Assembly (NCBI RefSeq): GCF_013204855.1
Contig: NZ_JABMKZ010000028.1
Location: 48,054-112,053 of the forward strand
Reading direction: 5' to 3'
Length of the DNA: 64,000 bases
Origin: Paenibacillus alba
Lineage (GTDB): Bacteria; Bacillota; Bacilli; Paenibacillales; NBRC-103111
This document shows positions 1 through 8,151 of this stretch, one piece after another; positions within the stretch are counted from its first letter, which is position 1, and every line of letters starts with the position of its first letter. A program made the translations under genes and the position numbers. Under the pieces are notes generated by a model. That model saw nothing but the letters and a program-made list of their open reading frames with translations. It was not told the origin of the DNA and made no database searches.

Positions 1-145
1 TTATTGCGTCCACTTATCATATACCTCTAGACTGCTTCCACTTCTTGTTCCAATACATCATCCAACTAGCCGTATAACAAATCAAACAGCCAAAAAATTT
101 GGGCTTTAACAAGCTGCTTCGAGGGTTGATGGGGCACGATTTCAT
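1..145 (-). pseudogene. short disrupted reading frame, unknown
   Basis: An ATG at 145 has an excellent AGGAGGTG ribosome binding site (160-153) seven bases upstream, but its frame gives only about 42 unremarkable residues before a stop. The adjacent frame looks more protein-like, with an amphipathic stretch containing QLVKAQIFWLFDLLYG, and is broken by two in-frame stops. This fits the 5' end of a gene that has been frameshifted and decayed, or a leader peptide. The palindrome just upstream suggests it was once regulated. I do not recognise the family, and the left window edge cuts the view. Confidence 0.25.
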
Positions 146-171
146 GGATTTTCACCTCCTCACCATTTTAA

Positions 172-183
172 TTAGATATCTAA
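172..183. promoter_or_regulatory. 12-bp perfect palindrome, possible operator
   Basis: TTAGATATCTAA is a perfect 12-bp palindrome lying 12 bases upstream of the ribosome binding site of the disrupted minus-strand frame. AT-rich palindromes of this kind are typical of MarR/OhrR-type operators. No such regulator gene is intact here, so the assignment is only a suggestion. Confidence 0.3.
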
Positions 184-271
184 ATATATAGTATGCAATT
201 CATCTTTCCTTGTCAATATTTTCCACAAAATAATAAAACAGACTACTTGACTACACATGTAAAAATAAAAA

Positions 272-304
272 AAAGGAGATGCGTTTAATAAACGCATCTC
301 CTTT
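272..304 (-). terminator. Rho-independent terminator
   Basis: A 15-bp stem (272-286 with 290-304) and three-base loop lie just after the 337-615 gene. They are followed on the minus strand by a long T tract, the complement of the A-rich run at 261-274. Confidence 0.8.
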
Positions 305-336
305 ATCAACTAAATTTCAGCCTCATAATTAGTCGA

Positions 337-615
337 TTATTCCGCTATCTCAGCGATGATCTCTTCATCCAAAATGAATCGCATTTGATCCCGGAAAACC
401 CTCATCTGGTATTGATTGAACAAATATTGCGTTATGGCTTCAAACAGATTGCCTTCCGTCAGAATTTGGGAGCGTCCTCCGGCAAATACTTCCGCAGAGA
501 AGCCTAAGTCCTCATCCCACATCAGCTCAACGTCAACCTCATTCGGCTTGAGACCTTTGCGTTCCGCCATGTTCAAACAGACGGCATTCACGATTTCTTG
601 TTCCGTTAAACGCAT
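337..615 (-). CDS. YxcD family (DUF2653) protein
   Basis: A 92-residue acidic cytoplasmic protein that I recognise as the YxcD/DUF2653 family, of unknown biochemical role, common in Bacillus and Paenibacillus. Family-like features are the LTEQEIVNAVCLNMAERK start, the VELMWDEDLGFSAEV core and an acidic C-terminus. It follows the membrane protein at 618-1049 with a two-base gap and precedes a strong terminator. The two genes are therefore very probably cotranscribed, and YxcD may work with that membrane protein. Family membership comes from recall, not a search. Confidence 0.75.
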   Translation of the reverse strand: MRLTEQEIVNAVCLNMAERKGLKPNEVDVELMWDEDLGFSAEVFAGGRSQILTEGNLFEAITQYLFNQYQMRVFRDQMRFILDEEIIAEIAE

Positions 616-617
616 GC

Positions 618-1049
618 TTAGTACCTCGGATTATCCTGATTAGTCTTCTTTCTTTGTCTGAAGAAAGAGATCACCTTCACAACAACGGCAATCAAGGCAA
701 CCACAGCAAGCACGTTCACTAACAAGCCAAGTATATTACCCAGTGCTCCCATTCCGCCAAATAGGCCTCCAAACAGCAGACCCGCCATTCCCCCGATGAG
801 CAGCCCTTTCATCAAACCGCCGCTGAAAAAGCCAGGTTTCGTGGTTGGTGTTGTAGCGCCAGGTGTTTTGCTCGTCGAATTGCTAGGCTCATTTTTTGGA
901 GCGTTGTTAGCAGGCGCCTTTTGTTGCTCTGTCGGTGTGTAGCTTTTGCGTGGCGCTTTATAAGAAGACTTCGCTTCTACCAGTGTTGGCACCGTAAAAG
1001 AGAACACCAGCATACTTGCCATAATCAGCATTACTAATTTCTTGAACAT
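618..1049 (-). CDS. glycine-rich membrane protein with signal peptide
   Basis: A 143-residue protein with an N-terminal signal peptide (about residues 1-26, ending VEA), a Lys/Pro/Thr/Asn-rich extracellular linker (27-75), a glycine-rich hydrophobic hairpin (about 76-105, with GGLLFGGLFGGMG-like composition) and a final transmembrane helix (about 108-128) before a basic tail. The Gly-rich hairpin resembles the region preceding Tim44-like domains, but no Tim44 domain is present. GGAGG lies ten bases before the ATG. It is the promoter-proximal gene of a two-gene operon with the YxcD-family gene. Function unknown. Confidence 0.7.
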   Translation of the reverse strand: MFKKLVMLIMASMLVFSFTVPTLVEAKSSYKAPRKSYTPTEQQKAPANNAPKNEPSNSTSKTPGATTPTTKPGFFSGGLMKGLLIGGMAGLLFGGLFGGMGALGNILGLLVNVLAVVALIAVVVKVISFFRQRKKTNQDNPRY

Positions 1050-1147
1050 GATGTCATGACCTCCACGTAAGTTAATATGAAAGTTTTATCACTTTCGTCT
1101 TATTCTATACGTCTGAGCCCAGATTTGGTTTCAGTATCGACAAAAAC

Positions 1148-1171
1148 GGCCAATCCGCTGAAGGATTAGCC
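1148..1171 (-). terminator. terminator after the aldo/keto reductase
   Basis: A 9-bp stem with one mismatch (1148-1156 with 1163-1171) sits just after the stop at 1179. On the minus strand it is followed by GTTTTTG; a six-T run follows it on the plus strand, so it may work in both directions. Confidence 0.6.
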
Positions 1172-1178
1172 GCCTTTT

Positions 1179-2147
1179 TTATCTATAGAAATTCCGAATC
1201 CAGCGATGCGGCTTCAACTTCGCAAGCTGCTCCTGGGTTAATCCTTGTCCGTCTCCAACCCGCATATTGTTCTCCACATTCCGAACGGAACGCATACCTG
1301 GAATGACCGTTGAAACAGCAGGATGGCTAAGCACATATCGCAGAGCGACTTCCGGCATTTGCTCAACAGCGATATCCAGATCAGCCGCGATCTTCTGAAC
1401 GCGATCATATACCTGCTGCTTGCGGTCGCCTTGGAAATAGGTATTACGGAAGTCACCTTCACTGAATGTCGTGTCAGGCGTAATCCGCCCCGTCAAGCCG
1501 CCTTCATCAAGCGAAACTCGGACAATAACGCCAACATTATGCGCTGCGCAGGCAGGGAGCAATTGATCTTCCGGACTTTGCTCGAAAATGTTATAAATCA
1601 CCTGCACCGTATCAACAAGCCCTGATTCAATCAGCTTAATCCCATTGTTCGACTGATGATCATTAATCGAGATGCCAAAGTGGCGGATCTTCCCTTGCTC
1701 CTTGAGCTTGCGAATCCCTTCCAGCCAATCTCCTTGACCTACCCACTCGTCCGACCAGACATGAAACTGCTGAACATCGATCGTATCCAAGCCCAGGTTA
1801 CGCAGGCTTTGTTCCGTACTAGCCATGACATGCTCCGCCGTGAACGCCTCTTCCACAGGCACTCCATCCCGCGCAGGCCATTGACGGTTGATAGGAGGGA
1901 TCTTCGTCGCAACATAGATCGGCTTATTGTGCGCCCTCACCACTTGCCCGACAAGTCTTTCACTGTGACCATCTCCATAGCCCAATGCAGTATCAATAAA
2001 GTTCAGTCCGAGCTCAATGGAACGATTCAGCGCCTCAATTGACTCGTCATCGGATGCACCGATCCAAGCCGTTTTGCCAATCCCCCATGCGCCGTACCCG
2101 ATTTCCGATATCTTCAACCCTGTTTTCCCAAGAGTTCTAATGTTCAT
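1179..2147 (-). CDS. aldo/keto reductase
   Basis: A 322-residue cytoplasmic NADPH-dependent oxidoreductase of the aldo/keto reductase superfamily. The opening RTLGKTGLKISEIGYG is typical. The catalytic tetrad is visible as Asp52 and Tyr57 (in FIDTALGYGDG), Lys82 (YVATK) and His129 (VQQFHVW), counted from the chosen start. An upstream ATG at 2162 is in frame, but GGAGG lies inside it and eight bases before the ATG at 2147, so the latter was chosen. It is a single-gene unit with its own promoter region and terminator. The substrate cannot be told from sequence. Confidence 0.9.
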   Translation of the reverse strand: MNIRTLGKTGLKISEIGYGAWGIGKTAWIGASDDESIEALNRSIELGLNFIDTALGYGDGHSERLVGQVVRAHNKPIYVATKIPPINRQWPARDGVPVEEAFTAEHVMASTEQSLRNLGLDTIDVQQFHVWSDEWVGQGDWLEGIRKLKEQGKIRHFGISINDHQSNNGIKLIESGLVDTVQVIYNIFEQSPEDQLLPACAAHNVGVIVRVSLDEGGLTGRITPDTTFSEGDFRNTYFQGDRKQQVYDRVQKIAADLDIAVEQMPEVALRYVLSHPAVSTVIPGMRSVRNVENNMRVGDGQGLTQEQLAKLKPHRWIRNFYR

Positions 2148-2170
2148 TTGCTCAGCCTCCATCGCTTAAC

Positions 2171-2204
2171 TTTGGTTTCACTGCTATTATACAGGGAAAC
2201 CAAA
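2171..2204 (-). promoter_or_regulatory. promoter with inverted repeat around the -10 box
   Basis: Two 9-base arms (2171-2179 TTTGGTTTC and 2196-2204 GAAACCAAA) form a perfect inverted repeat with a 16-base spacer. On the minus strand the spacer contains TATAAT, a good -10 box for the aldo/keto reductase gene 23 bases downstream. A repressor bound here would block the promoter. The regulator is unknown. Confidence 0.45.
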
Positions 2205-2287
2205 ATCTGCATAAGAACTGAAAAAGTTGTCAGTTAGTAACTTTCGCGTAAGTAGTGGGGGGTCTCATAGGAGATTCGGAGCAGTCC

Positions 2288-5200
2288 TTATTTGATTTTG
2301 GTTAAAATTCTATATACCATCGCGGCCACCTCTGCCCTAGTTGCTTTACCCAGTGGATTGACTGTATGACCGCTTCCTTCGATAATGCCTTCTTTTACAA
2401 GTACTGCAATGCTTTCCACTGCATAATCCGCAATACTTGAAGCATCAGTGAAGCCATTTAAATCAGTTGCCGTTCCGATTGCGTTTATCTTGCCAGAGTT
2501 CTTTAATGCTCTGGCTGCAAGCACCATCAAATCCTGTCTGGAAATTTCCTCTTTTGGGTTGAATCGGATGCCGTCTACGCCATTGGTAATGCCAAGCGCT
2601 TTGGATATTCCCAGCGCTTCATAGTAGTAATCGCTCTGACTTACATCTTCAAAATTAGAGTGGAACTCTGCTTTTATGCCCAAAGCTCTCACCAGCAGCA
2701 TCAGGAAATCAGCTCTGGAGATGTTTTTATCCGGTTCAAAAGTTATCTCGGACGTGCCATTGATAATGCCTTTTGCCGTCAAAGCTTGGATGGCTTCTTG
2801 AGCCCATGAGCCGGCAATATCGGTAAAGGTCGGTTTGGGATCAGGCTTCTTCGGTTCTTCAGGCTTTGATTCAGGTTTGGGATCAGGCTTCGGATCAGGC
2901 TTAACTGGTGGATTCGTCGATGATCCCGAATCGCTACGACCGCCGCTATCTTCATTTTTCCTCACTTGTACAGTTGCCGTCGCCTCGAAGTTGCCATCGA
3001 CGGTTTTCACGGTGATGGTCGTGTCTCCCTCGGTTATTGCTGTTACTTTCCCATTGGCATCTACACTGGCTACACCTGCACGGCTTGAGCTCCACACCAC
3101 ATTATGATTCGTCGCATTGGCTGGTGTTACGGTAGCCTTCAATTCGGCCGTGCCACCTTGGAACAAGCTAAGGTTGCTGCGATCCAGAGTTACCTTATCC
3201 ACCAATATAGGCTGTACGGATACCTGAGCGACTGCTTTTAAATTCGTTTCTTGGACTGCGCCTTGTACTTCGAAATCCCCTGGCGCCGAGTATTGCAACG
3301 GATCGATCTGGTTCCAAGTCACCTTTACCGGTTCTTCTAAGCTGTCACTATAGACGGCTGTAACTACCGACGGCAAGACAGGCGCTCTTCCTACAGTTGT
3401 TCTAATTTTTTCGTCTTTCAGCCTCACGATCTTTCTTGGTTGCTGGGAATCGACAACTGTAACATGTGCTGTCGCCTTCATAGTCGTTCCGTATACCACT
3501 CCGGTTACAGTAAATGTCCCCGCCGCCGCATAACTGGACGGATCGATGGGCTGCCAATTAACGCCTGCGGCCGCTTCTCTATTGTCGCTGTATACAGCAG
3601 TAACAACAGACGGCAGTACCGGTGCTTTCCCAACATTCGTTATGATATTTTCATCTTTGACTTCCACGATCAAATAGGCGGAAGCATCTTGATAGAAGTA
3701 GGCCCTGAGCAAAGGCTTAAAGGCGGGAAGCTGGTCCTTCAATGTACCCTCCGGAAGCTTCGTTGTATCGATGTCTCCGTAGAATTTATTGTCAATGTAC
3801 GTATCCAATTTGAAGTTGGACCTTAGCGCATTAAGATCCCAATTGACGGGAAGCTCCGTATAAGCCATCTTTGCATTAACGGCACCCTTGCCGTATGTCA
3901 AATATCCCTTTACGGTTGTTGGCAGTAAAGCTTTGAGCGCTTTATCAGAAGCTGATCCAATGGAAAACGTTGTAGGAACGGCAATATCAAGCTCAATTTT
4001 GCCATAATCGTATACGATCCTACTCGCCTCATTGTCCGAATCCCCTTGCTGAATCCAATCCTCCGTCACTCTGGCAAACATGATATTATTGAATCCACCT
4101 AGCGAGCTTCCCGATGCTTGCTTATCATCCACCGTGAAATCACGGGTAAAGGTAATCAGAACATCCCCATTGTCAGCCTCTGACACAGCAGGATAGTGGT
4201 AATCCCCTTGATTAGCTCTTGAATCTATAGCGATATGCCTTCTGTACTTCCACGTCTTTCCTTCATCATCCGAAAGAGCCACAGCCAAGCTGTTCCTTTT
4301 CCTTTCCGCATCTACATGTACGAATACCCAGTTCCCATTCTTGAGCCGCAGCAGATCATGTCCGACTCCCGGATCCAATAATTCAGGGATGTCCTTGCCT
4401 ATGGTCCAAGTAAAACCTCCATCCTTCGATTCGGAAGATACAACTCGGTTAGGCAGTGGACCGTTATCGCGCAGATAGGCAACTATAGTTCCATCTGATC
4501 GTTGAGCCATTGATGCTTGAATGATCCCAGCCCCTACAATCGGTTCACTGAAATCCCAACGAATAGAATTATCCCCAAGCGGCTGGGATGGGTCATATTC
4601 CGTAATGGCCATCATGCTTTGTTCCATCGTGTCGGAGTATAAGGGCAGCAGCATGCGGACCTTGCCGCCACCAATAGGAATAGTCAATGGCTTATTCTTG
4701 GTTTGCCAGCCCAGACGTCGTGCCAGAGGATATCCGGAGCGCCCTGCCCATATCTTATCGGCAACAGTTGGAGTGAATGCATCATCCAGTGGGTTGCCGC
4801 CAGCCAGCTTCAGCCTATCCTCGACAAACCCCTCCCAGTCTTCCTCATTAATCCTTACATTAACGCCCGCCCCGCCTTGATCTACAGGCTTAAAGCTGTA
4901 TTCTTTAAACTCAGCAAGCTTCGCTTTCAATGTATTCACATATCCCTTTTGCAAGCGGGGACTGATGTAGTCATCTGGACTATTGGGATCTACCGCATTC
5001 CCGATATTCATCCCGATTTTAACATTAATAACCTCTGACCATGTCCAGTTCGGTTTGTTGTTGCCAACGTTGGCAAACTCGTAGCTCCCCTTCTCGGCGT
5101 AAGCATATTTCGGCTGAGAGGTTTCCCATCTGCCAGCCAGAACAGGGTACCAGAACAACCAAAGCCTTTCTCCCGCATCTACATAAACAGCAGGATTAAT

Positions 5201-5548
5201 ATCAGCAATGTCTTTGGCATCGGCCATTATGAATGGAGTGCTCCACGTTTTCCCCCCATCCTGCGATCTTGCCCCCATAATTCTTGTCGTAGTTGCATCG
5301 CGCTCCCCATTTCCCTGAAACCACACAGACAGCAGCTCGCCGCTAGGCAGCTCCGTAATACTGGAACCGTGAACGTGGTCTCCGTTGTCACCATCATCTA
5401 TAATCGGTGCGAATATATTTACAGCTCCATTCTCAACCTTCAGTATGCCTGTAAGGGCTGCCGTATCTGCAGCATACACGGGCAAGCTTGCTCCAGTTAT
5501 CCCCAAACAGACGGCAAGTGATATCGCCAACTTTGTCCTACTTCTCAT
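2288..5548 (-). CDS. surface-anchored sialidase-like protein with Ig-like and SLH domains
   Basis: A 1086-residue exported protein. It has a signal peptide (ending PVYA), then a BNR/sialidase-type beta-propeller (about 40-510) with Asp-box motifs such as SQDGGKTW, SKDGGFTW and SDDEGKTW. A linker and two Big_4-like repeats follow (each containing APVLPSVVTAVYSD), then one Big_2 Ig-like domain, a Pro/Lys-rich spacer (PKPDPKPDPKPESKPEEPKK) and three SLH domains that anchor it to the cell wall. Of the in-frame starts, the ATG at 5548 has AAAGGGG eight bases upstream. It is last in the sugar-utilisation cluster, 54 bases after a second exported propeller protein. The likely role is release of a terminal acidic sugar from a polymer at the cell surface. 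Catalytic arginines were not verified. Confidence 0.85.
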   Translation of the reverse strand: MRSRTKLAISLAVCLGITGASLPVYAADTAALTGILKVENGAVNIFAPIIDDGDNGDHVHGSSITELPSGELLSVWFQGNGERDATTTRIMGARSQDGGKTWSTPFIMADAKDIADINPAVYVDAGERLWLFWYPVLAGRWETSQPKYAYAEKGSYEFANVGNNKPNWTWSEVINVKIGMNIGNAVDPNSPDDYISPRLQKGYVNTLKAKLAEFKEYSFKPVDQGGAGVNVRINEEDWEGFVEDRLKLAGGNPLDDAFTPTVADKIWAGRSGYPLARRLGWQTKNKPLTIPIGGGKVRMLLPLYSDTMEQSMMAITEYDPSQPLGDNSIRWDFSEPIVGAGIIQASMAQRSDGTIVAYLRDNGPLPNRVVSSESKDGGFTWTIGKDIPELLDPGVGHDLLRLKNGNWVFVHVDAERKRNSLAVALSDDEGKTWKYRRHIAIDSRANQGDYHYPAVSEADNGDVLITFTRDFTVDDKQASGSSLGGFNNIMFARVTEDWIQQGDSDNEASRIVYDYGKIELDIAVPTTFSIGSASDKALKALLPTTVKGYLTYGKGAVNAKMAYTELPVNWDLNALRSNFKLDTYIDNKFYGDIDTTKLPEGTLKDQLPAFKPLLRAYFYQDASAYLIVEVKDENIITNVGKAPVLPSVVTAVYSDNREAAAGVNWQPIDPSSYAAAGTFTVTGVVYGTTMKATAHVTVVDSQQPRKIVRLKDEKIRTTVGRAPVLPSVVTAVYSDSLEEPVKVTWNQIDPLQYSAPGDFEVQGAVQETNLKAVAQVSVQPILVDKVTLDRSNLSLFQGGTAELKATVTPANATNHNVVWSSSRAGVASVDANGKVTAITEGDTTITVKTVDGNFEATATVQVRKNEDSGGRSDSGSSTNPPVKPDPKPDPKPESKPEEPKKPDPKPTFTDIAGSWAQEAIQALTAKGIINGTSEITFEPDKNISRADFLMLLVRALGIKAEFHSNFEDVSQSDYYYEALGISKALGITNGVDGIRFNPKEEISRQDLMVLAARALKNSGKINAIGTATDLNGFTDASSIADYAVESIAVLVKEGIIEGSGHTVNPLGKATRAEVAAMVYRILTKIK

Positions 5549-5602
5549 ATTCATTTCCCCTTTGAAATTAACTTCTTCGGATCGTTCCATAGAGCTATGA
5601 TC

Positions 5603-7450
5603 TTAAGGAGTATTGGTAACGGTTACCAGACATTTCAGCATCGATCCATACTTGGTACTCTTTACATGGATCAGGGCTGTACCTGCTTTTTTCGCTGTAA
5701 TAGTCCCCGTTTGATCTACGGATGCGATATCGGCGTCATCTGAATTCCAGATTAGATTACCGTCCGTTCTGACATTGCCGTCTACAGTCAAACTTAAAGT
5801 TAAAGATTTGCTGCTGCCAGTCACCATGCTTAAAGATGAACCTACAGGGGTTCCTGCGTCAGAAGCAGTCATCGTCGCCTCAAACAAGCGATCGACTTCG
5901 TCAGCTGCAATACTTGCAAAGCCCATCGTTTTACCTAATGAAGAAAAATGAGAATAAATCATAAACAGATTGCTGTTCTTATCTACAATAACCGAAGGGT
6001 ATTCATACGATTGATCCTTGGTAGGGTCTTCATCAATCAAAATAGATTTCCACGTCTTCCCTTCGTCCTTGGACATAGATAAACTTACCGAGTTTCTATG
6101 ACCGCTTTGCAGCACATCCCGTTTCACTTCTTGATTATGAAGAGCCAGCCAGTTCCCATTGGCAAGCTTGGCGAACTCAAAGCCGCCGTCATTTTTCAAA
6201 TAAGGGTCAACCTGTGCTGTACTCCAAGTAGCACCGCCATCTTGGGATTCGGAATAGGATACATGCCAGGCAAGCCGCCCATTTTTACCATCCAGCTTAC
6301 CGCTTCTGAAATACGTACGTAAGGTGCCGTCTTTTAGTTGAATCATGGAGCCTTGTATCGTACCCGAACCCACGACAGGCTCGCTTGTATGCCAGGTCGC
6401 CCCTCTATCATCGGTGTATATAAAAACGGTGCATGACAAGGAATCCGAATAAAGCGGTAAAATTAATCTTTTTGTTCCATTGTGATCAATCTCTAAGGGC
6501 TTATTTTTCGTTTGCCAACCGATTCTGTTATAAGCCGGATTCCAGGTTTTCCAGTCATTATCTGCGCCAGCCGCACGCTCAATAGAATTCTTGATAATAG
6601 AAGGCTCATATTTAGAATAGCTGCCATCTGCTTTTTGGACGTATGAGCCATTTTGGAGCAAATCAATGATCTCCTGGGTTCTTCCTGCATAAACATCATC
6701 GTATGGTTTTTTATCCGCTAAATATTTGAGGTAATTATCATATTCATTTTTCATCTCCACAACAAAGCTGTCCGTAATATACCGAGTATCCCCTTGGTTA
6801 TACCATGAGGTTACCGCCGCATATTTCGAAGGGTCCAAGGGAGAAGCTGCCGTCACCTTGCTGGGCATGACATGTCTAATTTCTGACCCTTTTATCCGAT
6901 AATTCCACTGGCCATTGGAATATGACCCTGCACCTGACATCGTATCCCCAACATTCATATAAATAACTTCCGGATAATGCCACTTCGGATTGCCTCCATT
7001 GCTGTTCGCGTATTCATAATTTCCAATGTCCGCGTACATATATCTAGGTTGTGAAGAAACCCATTGACCATTTAAAACAATGTAATAGAAAAGCCATAAT
7101 CGGTCTTGGCTATCGACGAATAAGACGGGGTTAATATCGGGAAAATCATAGGTATCATACACGAGAAAGGGTTCTGTCCACGTTTTCCCCCCATCCTTGG
7201 ATCTTGCTCCCATAAGTCTGGTCGTGTCTGCGTCCCTTTCACCTTCTCCTCTAAACCAAACGCTAAGCAAACTGCCATCATTCAACTCCACCATCGAAGG
7301 GCCATGGTTGTGTTCCTTATCCCAATCAAATATGTCCCGTTTGGTTATGCCTTGCAATTCTGCAGCATCTGCAGACACGGCGGCTGTATGAAGCAGACTG
7401 AATGTCATCATTAGAAATAAGATAAGGCTGATCCGTCTCTTTACTCTCAA
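5603..7450 (-). CDS. secreted sialidase-like BNR-repeat protein
   Basis: A 615-residue protein starting with TTG and a signal peptide (about 1-29, ending VSADA). The body is a BNR/sialidase-like propeller with Asp boxes SKDGGKTW, TDDRGATW, SQDGGATW and SKDEGKTW. A C-terminal Big_2 Ig-like domain (about 530-612) is followed by no SLH anchor, so it is probably released or loosely bound. It is clearly paralogous to the next gene, sharing the order of motifs around HGPSMVELNDGSLLSVWF and WQTKNKPLEI. The ribosome binding site before TTG is modest. It lies 194 bases after the YhcH-like gene, and that gap holds a cre-like site. Confidence 0.85.
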   Translation of the reverse strand: MRVKRRISLILFLMMTFSLLHTAAVSADAAELQGITKRDIFDWDKEHNHGPSMVELNDGSLLSVWFRGEGERDADTTRLMGARSKDGGKTWTEPFLVYDTYDFPDINPVLFVDSQDRLWLFYYIVLNGQWVSSQPRYMYADIGNYEYANSNGGNPKWHYPEVIYMNVGDTMSGAGSYSNGQWNYRIKGSEIRHVMPSKVTAASPLDPSKYAAVTSWYNQGDTRYITDSFVVEMKNEYDNYLKYLADKKPYDDVYAGRTQEIIDLLQNGSYVQKADGSYSKYEPSIIKNSIERAAGADNDWKTWNPAYNRIGWQTKNKPLEIDHNGTKRLILPLYSDSLSCTVFIYTDDRGATWHTSEPVVGSGTIQGSMIQLKDGTLRTYFRSGKLDGKNGRLAWHVSYSESQDGGATWSTAQVDPYLKNDGGFEFAKLANGNWLALHNQEVKRDVLQSGHRNSVSLSMSKDEGKTWKSILIDEDPTKDQSYEYPSVIVDKNSNLFMIYSHFSSLGKTMGFASIAADEVDRLFEATMTASDAGTPVGSSLSMVTGSSKSLTLSLTVDGNVRTDGNLIWNSDDADIASVDQTGTITAKKAGTALIHVKSTKYGSMLKCLVTVTNTP

Positions 7451-7603
7451 TTCCCTGCACTTCCTTCCTATTCATCGTCAAATGTTTAAGCTGCAAGCCA
7501 TCATTAATCAACCTCTTTGAATCTTAAATCTCAGTAACCTATTGCCTTAGCCCACCTTTCCTTAGATAAGTTCAACTCGTATATGTTGTTTAGCAAGGAT
7601 GAA

Positions 7604-7617
7604 TGAAAGCGGTTTCC
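7604..7617. promoter_or_regulatory. cre-like catabolite-repression site
   Basis: TGAAAGCGGTTTCC matches the CcpA consensus TGNAANCGNTNNCA at all but the last base. It lies between the YhcH-like gene and the secreted sialidase-like gene, which would allow glucose repression of the exported enzymes. Confidence 0.5.
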
Positions 7618-7644
7618 AAACTATCCGTTAACTAATATTTGCTC

Positions 7645-8130
7645 TTACGTCTGCCAGAGATTCTTATGTATTTTGATGACGATCTTCCTGATGCTGCCGG
7701 GTTCCCCCACGAACATGCATGGACAATGCACATCCGAAGGGTAAAAGATGGCAAACTGCCCCGGCCTAAGCACAATGCTGGTTTCTGCTTCTCGTTGTAC
7801 GTGGTTATAAAATATAACGTCCAGTTCTTCAAGTGTATCTTCTGCTATTTGAAGTTCAGATGAGTGCTTAACAACCCCAATACGCTCCTCGCCACTAACC
7901 AAATACTGAATATCCATATATGTCGCATGAGATTCATATCGCAATTCCTGTTCAGATAGAGTAAGCATATCCTGCACCAAAACGAACATAAGGGAACTGT
8001 AAATTTCATACTTACCTGGTTCCCATGCTCCAGGATTATGGGCCACCAGGTAATCGATCGCTTTCCTAATGGATGAATGGTATAAGTGCCGCTCATCTTC
8101 ATAATGTTGAATATCGCCTAAAATCATCAT
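7645..8130 (-). CDS. YhcH/YjgK/YiaL (NanQ) family protein
   Basis: A 161-residue cupin-like cytoplasmic protein of the YhcH/YiaL family. Signature stretches are ESHATYMDIQYLVSGEE and the histidine-containing FYPSDVHCP. In E. coli the relative NanQ (YhcH) speeds sialic-acid anomerisation. Here it lies 21 bases after the ribulokinase gene and next to a NanA/DapA-type aldolase, so it may open or anomerise the 2-keto sugar acid before aldol cleavage. Two adjacent ATGs occur (8130 and 8127), and AAAGGG is better spaced for the second. Confidence 0.85.
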   Translation of the reverse strand: MMILGDIQHYEDERHLYHSSIRKAIDYLVAHNPGAWEPGKYEIYSSLMFVLVQDMLTLSEQELRYESHATYMDIQYLVSGEERIGVVKHSSELQIAEDTLEELDVIFYNHVQREAETSIVLRPGQFAIFYPSDVHCPCMFVGEPGSIRKIVIKIHKNLWQT

Positions 8131-8151
8131 GTACCCTTTCCAATAGCTTAC

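Noticed and set aside
1323..2042. Open frames on the plus strand across the aldo/keto reductase
   Set aside because: They are antisense to a gene with a complete catalytic tetrad, have no ribosome binding sites and no recognisable motifs.
2835..5600. Several plus-strand frames within the SLH sialidase-like gene
   Set aside because: Low-complexity composition mirrors the Pro/Lys linker and propeller codons of the real gene.
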